Assembly (NCBI GenBank): GCA_963719415.1
Contig: OY970383.1
Coordinates: 434,001-498,000, forward strand
DNA from: JAPLIS01 sp963719415
GTDB lineage: Bacteria; Babelota; Babeliae; Babelales; Vermiphilaceae
Length of the DNA: 64,000 nucleotides
Reading direction: 5' to 3'
Below the pieces are notes generated by a model that was given only the letters and a program-made list of their open reading frames with translations, was not told the origin of the DNA and searched no databases. The number at the start of each line of letters is the position of its first letter. The first letter of the stretch is position 1. Shown here piece after piece: positions 38,500-47,156 of the stretch. Both the position numbers and the translations under genes were made by a program.

Positions 38500-39696
38500 T
38501 TAATCAAGAAGACTATAAAAAATTTCAACCAATTTGTCGTTCAATTTTTCTGTATCATATTCTTCTTGCACATGATCATGCGCTGCAAACCCCATAAATC
38601 TCGCCTCTTCAGTATTGTTTATTAAATATTCAATTTTTTTAGCAAGCTCGGAAACAGAGGCACACCGGACCAAAAAGCCTGTTTTGCCATTTTTCACCAA
38701 TTCGCCAATTCCCGCATGATACGTACTCACCACAGGAATACCAACCGACATAGCTTCTTTAAGTGCATTAGGAATGCCTTCTTCGTTACCACTACTATCC
38801 GTCACTGAAGGCAATACGAAAATATCTGCTGCATGCAATAGTCTTAGTACATCATCATGATTCCCCCATCCCAACAATTTAATATTATCAGCAGCTCCGT
38901 GCTTACGGATTATCTGCATTAGCTGATCTTCTAAAGGACCGCCACCCATAACTAAATACTCAATTTGTGGATATTTTTTTAACAACGAAGCAACAGCAAG
39001 AATTGCATAAACAGTTCCTTTTTTAGGAACAAGACGATTTACAGAAACTATTGTTATCTTTTCGCTATTATAATTTCTGATATCTTGTCTTAAAGCAAAC
39101 TTTTGTAAATCAATAGCTGAATGATGCACTCGAATCTTATGTGGCGGACAACCGAGTTCAATTAAAATATTTTTAAAATATTTACATACCGGTAAAAAAT
39201 AATCTCCTTCTTCAAATAGGGTATCATAGGTATGTTTCCCTTTTGATTTTATCTCTCGCGAAATATCATATCCTCTAAAACAAGTAACTATTTTGGCCTT
39301 TAAACCTAATTGTTTTTTTATTTTTACGAAATTTTTTCCCAATGGCCCAAACTGACATATAATAATGTCATAAGTATGGATATCTCGTGGAAGTTTTTTA
39401 TAGTAAGTACGTCCAACCAAATTATATTGTGCAACAATTGGATGAACAATTCTTTGCCCCTGACGGTTAGCATAAATATATACATCATGACCTCTTTCAA
39501 GAAGACCTGCCAACTGATTCACTACATATATTTCTGGCAAAAGAGGAAAAGATCCCAGAACACATAAAATTTTAAGAGGACGTCTAAATGAACCTCTCGT
39601 TCCAAATTCTAACCCTGCTACGGCTCTGTTACTTATCATGACTAATATAATAAAAAACAAAAATTTTTTACCCATGATCCTTGCTCTACTCATCAT
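38500..39696 (-). CDS. GT4-family glycosyltransferase with an N-terminal signal peptide
   Basis: A retaining GT-B glycosyltransferase of 398 residues. The C-terminal domain has ITIVSVNRLVPKKGTVYAI, VMGGGPLEDQLMQII, NIKLLGWGNHDDVLRLLHAA, DIFVLPSVTDSSGNEEGIPN and the EGIPNALKEAM (EX7E) motif, all typical of GT4. Such enzymes normally act at the cytoplasmic face. Here the catalytic domain is preceded by MGKKFLFFIILVMISNRAVAGLEF, a textbook signal peptide with an AVA-G cleavage site. Export therefore seems real. The acceptor is unknown; a host protein or surface glycan is possible. AAGGAG lies before the first ATG. Confidence 0.85.
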   Translation of the reverse strand: MMSRARIMGKKFLFFIILVMISNRAVAGLEFGTRGSFRRPLKILCVLGSFPLLPEIYVVNQLAGLLERGHDVYIYANRQGQRIVHPIVAQYNLVGRTYYKKLPRDIHTYDIIICQFGPLGKNFVKIKKQLGLKAKIVTCFRGYDISREIKSKGKHTYDTLFEEGDYFLPVCKYFKNILIELGCPPHKIRVHHSAIDLQKFALRQDIRNYNSEKITIVSVNRLVPKKGTVYAILAVASLLKKYPQIEYLVMGGGPLEDQLMQIIRKHGAADNIKLLGWGNHDDVLRLLHAADIFVLPSVTDSSGNEEGIPNALKEAMSVGIPVVSTYHAGIGELVKNGKTGFLVRCASVSELAKKIEYLINNTEEARFMGFAAHDHVQEEYDTEKLNDKLVEIFYSLLD

Positions 39697-39742
39697 GCCT
39701 ATTCTCCTTTTTTAACTTTAAACCACATACTTTTTTAGCGTC

Positions 39743-40759
39743 TTAACTTACTGGATCTATATTACAACCTGTTTCTCTATTGCAGTATGCCAATAATGCA
39801 CCCAGAATTTCCACTATTTTTTCACATGATGCATAATTTTTTTTAACTGACTGCTGATATTTTGATTTTGTAATTAAATCTAGCTTTGTACACGCAATCC
39901 CTGCTTTACGAATTAATTTGTCCATCCTTTTATTAATATAATCAGGAGAATACTTATCAATTAATTGTTTTAACATATCTCTATATATAACAAGACCTTT
40001 AACTTCTTCTGCAGAAAAAACAATAGTTTCCTCAGACACCACTGCGGCAAAATATTTATATATATGTTGCGCTAAATTTTTCTTAAAAGAACTTTCTAAA
40101 TCAATAACATAGAAATGGTCTGTTTCTTCATCGTAAAATAAATTTCCTCGATGCCTATCATGATTAGCCAAAAAGGTATCTAACGCCACTATCTTAGGCA
40201 AATCGGGATGCACAGACATATTCCTAATAACATCTCTAGTTATCCCAAATATTTCTTCAACAATACGGCCTTCCTGCATCGCCTTTTCTACCAACCGCAA
40301 TGAAACGGCATATCGAGATCTTGTTTTCGGCACTTTGTTCACCAATACACCGGGAACAAATGTATGAAGAGTTGCGGGTTTGTGTATCTTTTTTTTCCCA
40401 ATAAAAGGAACATTGCATGGTATAAGTTCAACCCAATTTGCTGGAATACCCACAGAGCAAGCTATGTCAGCTGCTAATTTTTCTAGTACATGAGACAATA
40501 AAAGATTAAGTTTTTGCTTAAGAATAAATTTATTGCTATCTTCATCAACTAACGTTGCTATGCATGAAGAATTTTTAATCCTACGATTATAATCTAACAA
40601 AGTTAAATTTTTACTCTCAATATCGACAAACTCATTAAACTCTTCTAAACAATGAGTATTCTCATTCCATTTCTTATGTTTTACTTGTCGTACGCTATCG
40701 CAAAAAACAGTATTGTTAAAAATACAAAAAAGAATAAATAGATAAATCATAAGGTACAT
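39743..40759 (-). CDS. Secreted kinase-like protein 1 (DRHxxN family)
   Basis: A 338-residue member of a five-gene family. A signal peptide (MYLMIYLFILFCIFNNTVFCD) is followed by a kinase-like fold. A beta-strand lysine sits in NKFILKQ (Lys81), a helix-C glutamate probably in LEKLAAD (Glu93), the catalytic loop is NHDRHRGN (Asp201, Asn206), and the metal-binding Asp is in FYVIDLE (Asp220). This order matches HipA, CotH and PI3/PI4-kinase-like enzymes more than classical Ser/Thr kinases. The motif KPATLHTFVPGV between them is conserved in all five. Substrate is unknown. AAGGAG precedes the ATG at 40759, in a leader shared with its neighbours. It is probably an exported effector kinase. Confidence 0.78.
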   Translation of the reverse strand: MYLMIYLFILFCIFNNTVFCDSVRQVKHKKWNENTHCLEEFNEFVDIESKNLTLLDYNRRIKNSSCIATLVDEDSNKFILKQKLNLLLSHVLEKLAADIACSVGIPANWVELIPCNVPFIGKKKIHKPATLHTFVPGVLVNKVPKTRSRYAVSLRLVEKAMQEGRIVEEIFGITRDVIRNMSVHPDLPKIVALDTFLANHDRHRGNLFYDEETDHFYVIDLESSFKKNLAQHIYKYFAAVVSEETIVFSAEEVKGLVIYRDMLKQLIDKYSPDYINKRMDKLIRKAGIACTKLDLITKSKYQQSVKKNYASCEKIVEILGALLAYCNRETGCNIDPVS

Positions 40760-40930
40760 ACAAAGCTCCTTCTTACCTACTCATAAACAAAATGTTCTAT
40801 TTAGCCACTCTCAGCCAATACTATTTGCTTGCGTACTAAAAGGTGCGGACAACCTTCTATTCAATAAGTTGGTATATATACGTTTATATATTTTTTAGTA
40901 ACTATTTAACCTGTTCAGCCTATATATATA

Positions 40931-41941
40931 TTAGAGATATTTTTTTAACAATATATCCAAAACATGCACTATTTTAACGCATGAATTATAGTTAGACCTT
41001 ATCGTTTCATGAAAAAACTTTATTTTCGTGCGACTTCCTTCGCTTTGCGTTAGCTGAGATTGTTTTATACATTTATCAAATTTTGCGTTGAGCGATGATG
41101 GACTATATGAAACAACAAGTTTCTTTAACATATCTCGATATATAACAAGACCATTAATTTCTTTTTTTGAAAAAACAACATTTTTGTTAACTAAAACCAT
41201 ATAAAAATATTCATATACACATCTTGCTAAATCTCTTCTAAATGAACCTTCTAAATCAATAACATAAAAATGGTCCGTTTCTTCATCATAAAATAAATTT
41301 CCCCTATGCCTATCATGATTAGCTAAAAAAGTATCGAGTGCCACTATTTTAGCCAAATCAGGATGCTCAGACATATTTTTAATAACATTTCTCGTTATTC
41401 CAAATACTGCTTTGATAATTTTTCCATTCTTTCTCTCTTTTTGTACAAGCTGTAATGATACTGCATAATGAGACAGCTCCTTTGGTAAATTATTCAACAA
41501 TACACCAGGAACAAAGGTATGAAGAGTTGCTGATTGATTTATCTTCTTCTTTCCAACAAAAGGAACATTGCAGGGGATAAGTTTAATCCGATTTACTGGA
41601 ATATCAGCAAAAAAAGCTATGTCAGCCGCTAATTTTTCTAAAGCAGAAGCTAAAATATTAAATTTTTGCTTAAGAATAAATCTATTGCCCTCCCTATCTT
41701 CTAAGGCAGCTATACAGGAAAGGTTTTGAGGCCTCGCACGAAAAGACAATAAATTTAAATCATTACTTTTAATATCTAAAAATTCGCTCAGTTTATCTTT
41801 TACATCTCCACTTACTTTAATTCTTCCAACATTAACTCTCTTACTACTTAAAAAATTATTAGACAGATATTCAGCAACACTACAAAAAAGAGTAGTATTA
41901 AAAAGAGAACACAAAATAAATAAATAAATCATAGTGTGCAT
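40931..41941 (-). CDS. Secreted kinase-like protein 2 (DRHxxN family)
   Basis: A 336-residue paralogue of kinase 1. The signal peptide is MHTMIYLFILCSLFNTTLFC. All putative catalytic residues are kept: NRFILKQ, LEKLAAD, NHDRHRGN and FYVIDLEGSF. The block around the catalytic loop (VALDTFLANHDRHRGNLFYD) is identical to those of kinases 1 and 3, while N- and C-terminal parts differ. Three of the four clustered genes start with a GGAGC-type leader, so translation is probably tuned alike. The spacing to kinase 3 upstream is 39 bases and to kinase 1 downstream 171 bases. Confidence 0.78.
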   Translation of the reverse strand: MHTMIYLFILCSLFNTTLFCSVAEYLSNNFLSSKRVNVGRIKVSGDVKDKLSEFLDIKSNDLNLLSFRARPQNLSCIAALEDREGNRFILKQKFNILASALEKLAADIAFFADIPVNRIKLIPCNVPFVGKKKINQSATLHTFVPGVLLNNLPKELSHYAVSLQLVQKERKNGKIIKAVFGITRNVIKNMSEHPDLAKIVALDTFLANHDRHRGNLFYDEETDHFYVIDLEGSFRRDLARCVYEYFYMVLVNKNVVFSKKEINGLVIYRDMLKKLVVSYSPSSLNAKFDKCIKQSQLTQSEGSRTKIKFFHETIRSNYNSCVKIVHVLDILLKKYL

Positions 41942-41980
41942 ACAACGCTCCTTTTTTTACCTATCTCTATATACACAAAC

Positions 41981-43009
41981 CTATTGGTGATATTTTTTTA
42001 ATAGTACATTCAAAATGTCCACTACTTTAATACATGAATTATAATTAGCCTCAATTTTTTTATGATAGCCACTTATTCTCAGCAAACTTTCTTTAGTTTG
42101 CACCATTTGAGTTTCCTTTATTAGCTTATCCAACTGCGCACTGATCTTTTCTGGATTATATTCAGCAATAAGTTTCTTTAACATAGCGCGATATATAACA
42201 AGAGCTTTAATTTCACCTTTTGAAAAAATAATATTTTTCTTAGATAGGACCATAAGAAAATATTCATATATAAGCTTTGCTAAATCTCTTCCAAATGAAC
42301 CTTCTAAATCAATAACATAAAAATGGTCCGTTTCTTCATCGTAAAATAAGTTTCCCCTATGTCTATCATGATTAGCTAAAAAGGTATCTAGCGCGACTAT
42401 TTTAGGCAAATCAGAATGCACAGACATATTTCTAATAATATCTCTCGTTATTCCAAATACTTCTTCAATAATTTTATCTCCCTTTCTCTCTTTTTCGACA
42501 AGCTGTAGCGACACCGCATATTGAGATGTTATGAGCGATACCCTATTCACTAATACACCAGGAACAAAGGTATGAAGAGTAGCTGGTTTATGTAACTTCT
42601 TCTTTCCAACAAAAGGAACATTGCACGGTATAAGTTTAATCTTATTTGCAGGAATACCTGCAAAACAAGCTATATGGCCAGCTAATGTTTCTAGCGCAGA
42701 AGATATGGGAGTATTAAGTTTTTGTTTAAGAATAAATTTATTACCATCTTTATCAACTAATGTTGCTATACAGGAAGAATTCTGAGCCTTACAATAATAG
42801 TTTAATAATGTTAAATCCTTACTTTTAATATCTAAACATTCATTCGATATATGTTTTACTGACTTACTTCTCTTATTAGTTTCAATACTCTTTTCAATAT
42901 TAATGCTCTCAACGTCTGAAAATTCATTATATTCATAGCCTGCAATATCACAAAAAATAGTAGTATTAAATAGAGAACAAAAAACAAACAGATAAACTAA
43001 AATATACAT
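41981..43009 (-). CDS. Secreted kinase-like protein 3 (DRHxxN family)
   Basis: A 342-residue paralogue. MYILVYLFVFCSLFNTTIFCD is the signal peptide. It has NKFILKQ, NHDRHRGN and FYVIDLEGSF, so the active site looks intact. The helix-C region reads LETLAGHIA. The C-terminal helices (LVIYRAMLKKLIAEYNPEKI, YNSCIKVVDILNVLLKKY) are typical of the family. A distinctive polar stretch follows the signal peptide (ESINIEKSIETNKRSKSVKH). AAGGAGCTTCTT precedes the ATG. Confidence 0.78.
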   Translation of the reverse strand: MYILVYLFVFCSLFNTTIFCDIAGYEYNEFSDVESINIEKSIETNKRSKSVKHISNECLDIKSKDLTLLNYYCKAQNSSCIATLVDKDGNKFILKQKLNTPISSALETLAGHIACFAGIPANKIKLIPCNVPFVGKKKLHKPATLHTFVPGVLVNRVSLITSQYAVSLQLVEKERKGDKIIEEVFGITRDIIRNMSVHSDLPKIVALDTFLANHDRHRGNLFYDEETDHFYVIDLEGSFGRDLAKLIYEYFLMVLSKKNIIFSKGEIKALVIYRAMLKKLIAEYNPEKISAQLDKLIKETQMVQTKESLLRISGYHKKIEANYNSCIKVVDILNVLLKKYHQ

Positions 43010-43147
43010 AAGAAGCTCCTTCTTACCTACCTACCTATACCAATTATAATCGTTTATAAAATATGCCATTATTGTTGATATAATAAAATAAAAAAAGCAG
43101 ATAATGCTATCTTTCAAAAAATCATTGCGAAAAAAGCCCTATCTGCC

Positions 43148-44314
43148 CTATTTATCAGAAATAACGACAGTATCTGTATCTAAAGTAAGAGCAGTATCTG
43201 GAATAACAGTATCTATATCTGGCATAACAGTATCTGTATCTGGCATAACAGTATCTGTATCTGGCATAACAGTATCTGTATCTGGCATAACAGTATCTGT
43301 ATCTGGCATAACAATGATATCAGGAGCTACTTTATGAGCATTATTTTTTAATATTATGTCCAGAACCTGTACTATTTTTATACATATAGTATGATTATCT
43401 ATCAACATATCGTTATATAGCTTTTTTTCTTCCTTACAATTTTCAATGAGCTCTATCTTAGAGAATTTTATGAGCTCATCCATAAGAGAACTCAAAAATT
43501 TTGGATTATATGTATCAACAAGCTTCTTTAGCATATCTCTATATATAACAAGACCTTTTATTTCTTCACGTGAAAAATCAGAATTTTTATCTTCTGCTAT
43601 AGCAGAAAAAAATTTATATACATTTGCTACTAAATCCTTACGTAATGAACTCTCAAAATCAATAGCACAAAAATGATCTGATTCTTCATCATAAAAAAAA
43701 TTATTCGCATGCCTACCCTTATTGGCAAAAAAAGTATCCAAAGCAACTATTTCCGGCAAATCATCATGGAGCGACATACGACTCACAATCGTTCTGTTAA
43801 ACCCAAGAATCTTTTTAGAACTTTTCTCATTTACAACCTGCTTCAAAGAAAAAGAATATTTACGCAAATGTTCCGGCAAGTACTTGGCTGGTACTCCAGG
43901 AGCAAACGTATGAAGCGTCGCTGGAAATTTTGCGATCCCTTTCCCAATAAAAGAAATATCCCAAGGAATTATCTTAACCTGATTCGCAGGGATTTTAACC
44001 AAATAAGCTATATGACTTACTAATTTTTCTTTAATGGCCGCAAAAATAGAATTCATCATTTGCTTAAGAATAAATTTATTACCACATTTGTCTTCTAAGG
44101 TTGCTATACAAACCCTACGACCTTCACAATACCTGCTCAATAATCTTAAATCATCAGATTGAATATTGGATAAAGAATAATCATCTATCCTGCGAATAAG
44201 ATCCATTTTGCGTAGCAACTTACGGATAAGATCTGTTTTGCGCAAAAAACCATCACAAAAAATATGACTACTAAAGCTTAAAAGCAACAAAAGTATGTTC
44301 ACCTTATTCTTCAT
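43148..44314 (-). CDS. Secreted kinase-like protein 4, predicted pseudokinase, with a C-terminal repeat
   Basis: A 388-residue family member and the most upstream of the cluster. It has a signal peptide (MKNKVNILLLLLSFSSHIFCD), the lysine motif NKFILKQ (Lys84) and the metal-binding FCAIDFESSL (Asp219). The catalytic loop reads NKGRHANN where the sisters have NHDRHRGN. The catalytic Asp is Gly200 (codon GGT at 43715-43717), and the preceding His is Lys. Phosphotransfer by the normal mechanism is therefore unlikely. The protein also ends in a unique tail of VMPDTDT repeats coded by 21-base units. It may act as a scaffold or regulator for the active paralogues. AAGGAGTGATGT precedes the ATG. Confidence 0.78.
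   Translation of the reverse strand: MKNKVNILLLLLSFSSHIFCDGFLRKTDLIRKLLRKMDLIRRIDDYSLSNIQSDDLRLLSRYCEGRRVCIATLEDKCGNKFILKQMMNSIFAAIKEKLVSHIAYLVKIPANQVKIIPWDISFIGKGIAKFPATLHTFAPGVPAKYLPEHLRKYSFSLKQVVNEKSSKKILGFNRTIVSRMSLHDDLPEIVALDTFFANKGRHANNFFYDEESDHFCAIDFESSLRKDLVANVYKFFSAIAEDKNSDFSREEIKGLVIYRDMLKKLVDTYNPKFLSSLMDELIKFSKIELIENCKEEKKLYNDMLIDNHTICIKIVQVLDIILKNNAHKVAPDIIVMPDTDTVMPDTDTVMPDTDTVMPDTDTVMPDIDTVIPDTALTLDTDTVVISDK
43199..43313. repeat. 21-base tandem repeat inside kinase-like gene 4
   Basis: About five copies of GGCATAACAGTATCTGTATCT, the last four nearly perfect. They encode repeated MPDTDTV on the minus strand. The perfect match between units suggests recent, unstable expansion. 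Confidence 0.9.
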
Positions 44315-44368
44315 ACATCACTCCTTATCTATAGCTATTTGATAATGTATACAATTACTTAATAAAAA

Positions 44369-45142
44369 TTATATACATATACCCAATAAAAATGAAAGCT
44401 CTTTTTGTAATCGTACTATAGTATGAAATTGCAAAGCGTACATACCGTTCTGCTGTGCTGCATATATATTTTTATATTTATCATCGATAAAAACGAACGA
44501 TGATAAATCCTGCGATACATCTTTTTTATATTTTTGATAAAAACTATCGTGAGGTTTTCTAACGATACTGGTAAAATTTGTATAATTATAGCAAAAAACC
44601 TGCGATTTTTCTAAGTCAAATATACCCGTATTAAAAAAATTATTCATATCAGGCTTACGCAATAAATCATTAAAAATAGTAGTTCCAATATTAGAAAAAA
44701 TACGTTGTCTATATCCTTTTTTATGCAATTCTTTAATCAATAAAGCTACATCTGTATCTATATATTGCGTATTTGAAATCTCTATAATTAAATCAGCCAA
44801 TAATTGATGGTGATTTTTCTGTGCTATGACCACCAAAATTTCTGCTGAAAAACCTGAGAACAACATATAATAACATGCTAAACATATATCCTTAACCATT
44901 GCAAAAGAAAAAGCGCTTAGCAACTCTGTTTTTTTATTATAAGACCAGATCAGATGAAAAATTTTCGGTATATCTTTTTGTAATATAACATGATGTAAAT
45001 CCCAAAGAATGATAGGTTTATGCTCAACATCAAAGCACGGCTGCTTATAGACTTTTAAAGGACGTATAACAATACGATTTATATAGCGATACGTAATAAG
45101 TATCACAAAAAACAGCACAATAAAAAATAGTTTTTTATACAT
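44369..45142 (-). CDS. Membrane-anchored HAD-like protein
   Basis: A 257-residue protein with an N-terminal membrane segment (LFFIVLFFVILITYRYI) and a haloacid dehalogenase-like fold behind it. Motif I is IILWDLHHVIL (Asp nucleophile, with His in place of the usual second Asp), motif II IFSNIG, motif III Lys in VRKPHDSFY, and motif IV FVFIDDKYKNI. Most HAD phosphatases need the second Asp of DxD as acid/base; its absence makes a classical phosphatase doubtful. Because the anchor is N-terminal with positive flanking residues, the HAD domain may face outward. It lies just upstream of the kinase array on the same strand, so it could be part of that system. Confidence 0.7.
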   Translation of the reverse strand: MYKKLFFIVLFFVILITYRYINRIVIRPLKVYKQPCFDVEHKPIILWDLHHVILQKDIPKIFHLIWSYNKKTELLSAFSFAMVKDICLACYYMLFSGFSAEILVVIAQKNHHQLLADLIIEISNTQYIDTDVALLIKELHKKGYRQRIFSNIGTTIFNDLLRKPDMNNFFNTGIFDLEKSQVFCYNYTNFTSIVRKPHDSFYQKYKKDVSQDLSSFVFIDDKYKNIYAAQQNGMYALQFHTIVRLQKELSFLLGICI

Positions 45143-45167
45143 ATATTTCCCTTTTTAGAATTTTTTT

Positions 45168-45890
45168 TTATGCAACCTGCAACTGTACTCGTAATACATT
45201 CTGCAATCCTTTTATTATAATAATTGAACCAGGCAAAGGTCTCTGATCAACAACCAGGCAATTAATACATTCATGATCAGATCTCTGAGTATAGGTATGT
45301 ATAATTTCTACATCAATATCATGAAATTTTAGAAATTCTTTCACCTCTTCTACTCGTTTATTAATAAATGAAGGCCAAATAATTTTTTGATTAGCTATCG
45401 GCGAAGTCGCTGAGGGTGATGTATAAAAAATAATATTCTTCTTATGCAATGGCTCTCCTGGAGCAGGAATTTGAGCAATACAATGAGATTGAGGATAATT
45501 ACTTGGTAGCTGATAATGAGTATACGTAATACCAGCAGAAGACAGCTGAGAACGTATCGCTTGTTCAGTCTTTCCCTGTAAATTTGGCGTAGATTCAACT
45601 GGTGGATTTTTTGAAACAACAAAAAAAATAGATTGATGAGGCTTAACCTTTTTACAAGCCTCCGGTATTTGGCTTACAATAACTCCGGGCGGAATATCTG
45701 CATCTTCTTTATATTGCAAAAGACGCATATTAAGGTGAAGGCTTGTTGCTATAGGTATTGCTTGATCAATAGTTTTACCCACAAAAAGTGGCATCTCAAT
45801 ATAATCAATATGAAACAAATTATAAACTATGCCATACCCTAAAAAAAAACAGAAAAATGGGATTATCCAAAAATAAGTCTGTATACGCAT
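45168..45890 (-). CDS. PASTA-domain membrane protein
   Basis: A 240-residue protein with one N-terminal membrane segment (YFWIIPFFCFFLGYGIVYNL) and three PASTA domains facing outside. The domains are at residues about 33-92 (PLFVGKTIDQAIPIATSLHL, GVIVSQIPEACKKV), 96-160 (NLQGKTEQAIRSQLSSAGIT, CIAQIPAPGEPL) and 168-240 (PSFINKRVEEVKEFLKFHDI, VVDQRPLPGSII). PASTA domains bind peptidoglycan or muropeptides and usually occur in PknB-type kinases or class B PBPs. Here there is no kinase or transpeptidase domain. The gene is 25 bases upstream of the HAD-like gene on the same strand. Confidence 0.85.
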   Translation of the reverse strand: MRIQTYFWIIPFFCFFLGYGIVYNLFHIDYIEMPLFVGKTIDQAIPIATSLHLNMRLLQYKEDADIPPGVIVSQIPEACKKVKPHQSIFFVVSKNPPVESTPNLQGKTEQAIRSQLSSAGITYTHYQLPSNYPQSHCIAQIPAPGEPLHKKNIIFYTSPSATSPIANQKIIWPSFINKRVEEVKEFLKFHDIDVEIIHTYTQRSDHECINCLVVDQRPLPGSIIIIKGLQNVLRVQLQVA

Positions 45891-46115
45891 ACTACTTTAT
45901 GTATTAATTATTAATTAAACGCTTATAAAAAAATAGTCAAACCAATAGCTTTATCCAGTAAAACTATTCTATCTATATAAGTTTAAGCAATTGAAGGCGG
46001 GAGTGCAAATATACTTTACCCCATCTAGCGATTGGGGACCCATTTAACACCCCACCTATTTACCTGAGCTACCGCAAACACTTAAAATATTTTTAATTTT
46101 TGACGAGTATTTAAA

Positions 46116-46163
46116 ATCAAACAAGCTAAACATTATTTTTTATACATGTTTAACGTGTTTGAT
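46116..46163 (-). terminator. Terminator downstream of rnpB
   Basis: A stem of ATCAAACA with TGTTTGAT continued, after a small internal loop, by TAAACAT with ATGTTTA. On the minus strand it is followed by a T-rich run. It begins 14 bases past the RNase P RNA 3' end. The region from here to 45891 holds no gene; a G/C-rich patch at 46000-46070 (ACCCCATC, GATTGGGGACCC) recalls the element at 53411. Confidence 0.6.
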
Positions 46164-46176
46164 CTATAGTATTAAA

Positions 46177-46610
46177 CTATCAGGGTCGCTCATAAGCCGG
46201 ATTCTGTTAATTAAAAAAGATTGATAAAAATTTTTTTAACTCGACAACCATTTATCTGTGCGACATACCCGCGTATTATAGTAGAACGAATAACCAACTT
46301 ACGCCTATTTTGTCTTGCTCCCGGTAGGGTTTACCCACTCTATAGATTGCTCTATAGCGTTGTGCGCTCTTACCACACATTTTCACCCTTACTTTTTTTA
46401 TATAATACCCGTTTCATACAATAATAATATATTCACTAAAATCATCTGAAATGGGCATAAAAAAAGCGGTTTTTTTCTGTGGCACTTGCCATCACGTATT
46501 ACCGTGTCCTCTGTTGATAAAAGTCTCCAGAGGTACCATATTCGTTAGGAGTCCGGACTTTCCTCCCTTTGGGTTACCCCAAACAGCGATTGTCTCGACG
46601 ACCCTGATAG
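46177..46610 (-). ncRNA. rnpB: RNase P RNA
   Basis: The catalytic RNA of RNase P, which trims tRNA 5' ends. The 5' part contains the universal GAGGAAAGTCCGGACT (46550-46570), and the 3' part has CAGAATCCGGCTTATG, which pairs in P4. The outermost helix P1 is a perfect 12-bp match between CTATCAGGGTCG and CGACCCTGATAG (46599-46610 with 46177-46188). Length is about 434 bases, typical of type A with AU-rich variable arms (46210-46250 and 46385-46465). Its 5' end overlaps the last 37 bases of the membrane-protein gene at 46574-47083 on the same strand. Confidence 0.95.
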
Positions 46611-47083
46611 TGTAATTTCAAAGAAAAAAATACTATTAATATCATGTTAGCAATTATTTTAATATATGTATAGCTATTAATATGAAAAAAATCATGTCCG
46701 CCATTCTCTACAAGAATAAGATGAGAAAAAAAGACTCCAATGCTCACGGTAACAAAAAGTAATCTGTTATTATAGCAAATCGAATGAACAAAAAAAACAG
46801 ACAAAAAAAATGGTACTAAATACAGGAAAGAATAACGTAACTGACAGCCATTATACAAAAACATTTCAAGCAATAACATAAATCCTATTATTAGCATAAA
46901 AAAATACCGAATCCCTGGATAATCGTAAGACCATGAATTATGCCAAAAAAACATCAAAAAAATAAATATATACGAAATACTATAGGTTATTGGCTGACTC
47001 CACAAAAGAAATAAGCCTGTATCTATAAAAAAAGCTAATACCACAAAAAAAAGGTCTTGCAAAAACAGAAATATTGACTTCAT
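46574..47083 (-). CDS. Five- or six-span membrane protein overlapping rnpB
   Basis: A 169-residue, very hydrophobic protein with spans near residues 5-28, 32-50, 57-78, 83-103, 107-125 and 142-160. Size and layout are like MreD, the rod-shape membrane subunit, but I see no signature that proves it. The last 12 codons (YQGRRDNRCLG and stop) lie inside the RNase P RNA gene, so the C-terminus doubles as the P1-proximal rnpB sequence. That makes it likely the gene and rnpB share a transcript or that the rnpB promoter lies within this gene. It diverges from the gene at 47157. Confidence 0.65.
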   Translation of the reverse strand: MKSIFLFLQDLFFVVLAFFIDTGLFLLWSQPITYSISYIFIFLMFFWHNSWSYDYPGIRYFFMLIIGFMLLLEMFLYNGCQLRYSFLYLVPFFLSVFFVHSICYNNRLLFVTVSIGVFFSHLILVENGGHDFFHINSYTYIKIIANMILIVFFSLKLHYQGRRDNRCLG

Positions 47084-47156
47084 ATGATTATATTAATTAC
47101 ATTCATAAACAGCATCATTTTATTATAATACACGTATTATATAGATTAGGATCTTT

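Noticed and set aside
43199..43313. Regular repeats that could pass for a CRISPR array
   Set aside because: Units are 21 bases with no unique spacers, in frame with a coding sequence, and no cas genes are present.
46221..46424. A 67-codon open frame on the plus strand
   Set aside because: It lies wholly inside the RNase P RNA gene on the opposite strand and has no start site or family features.
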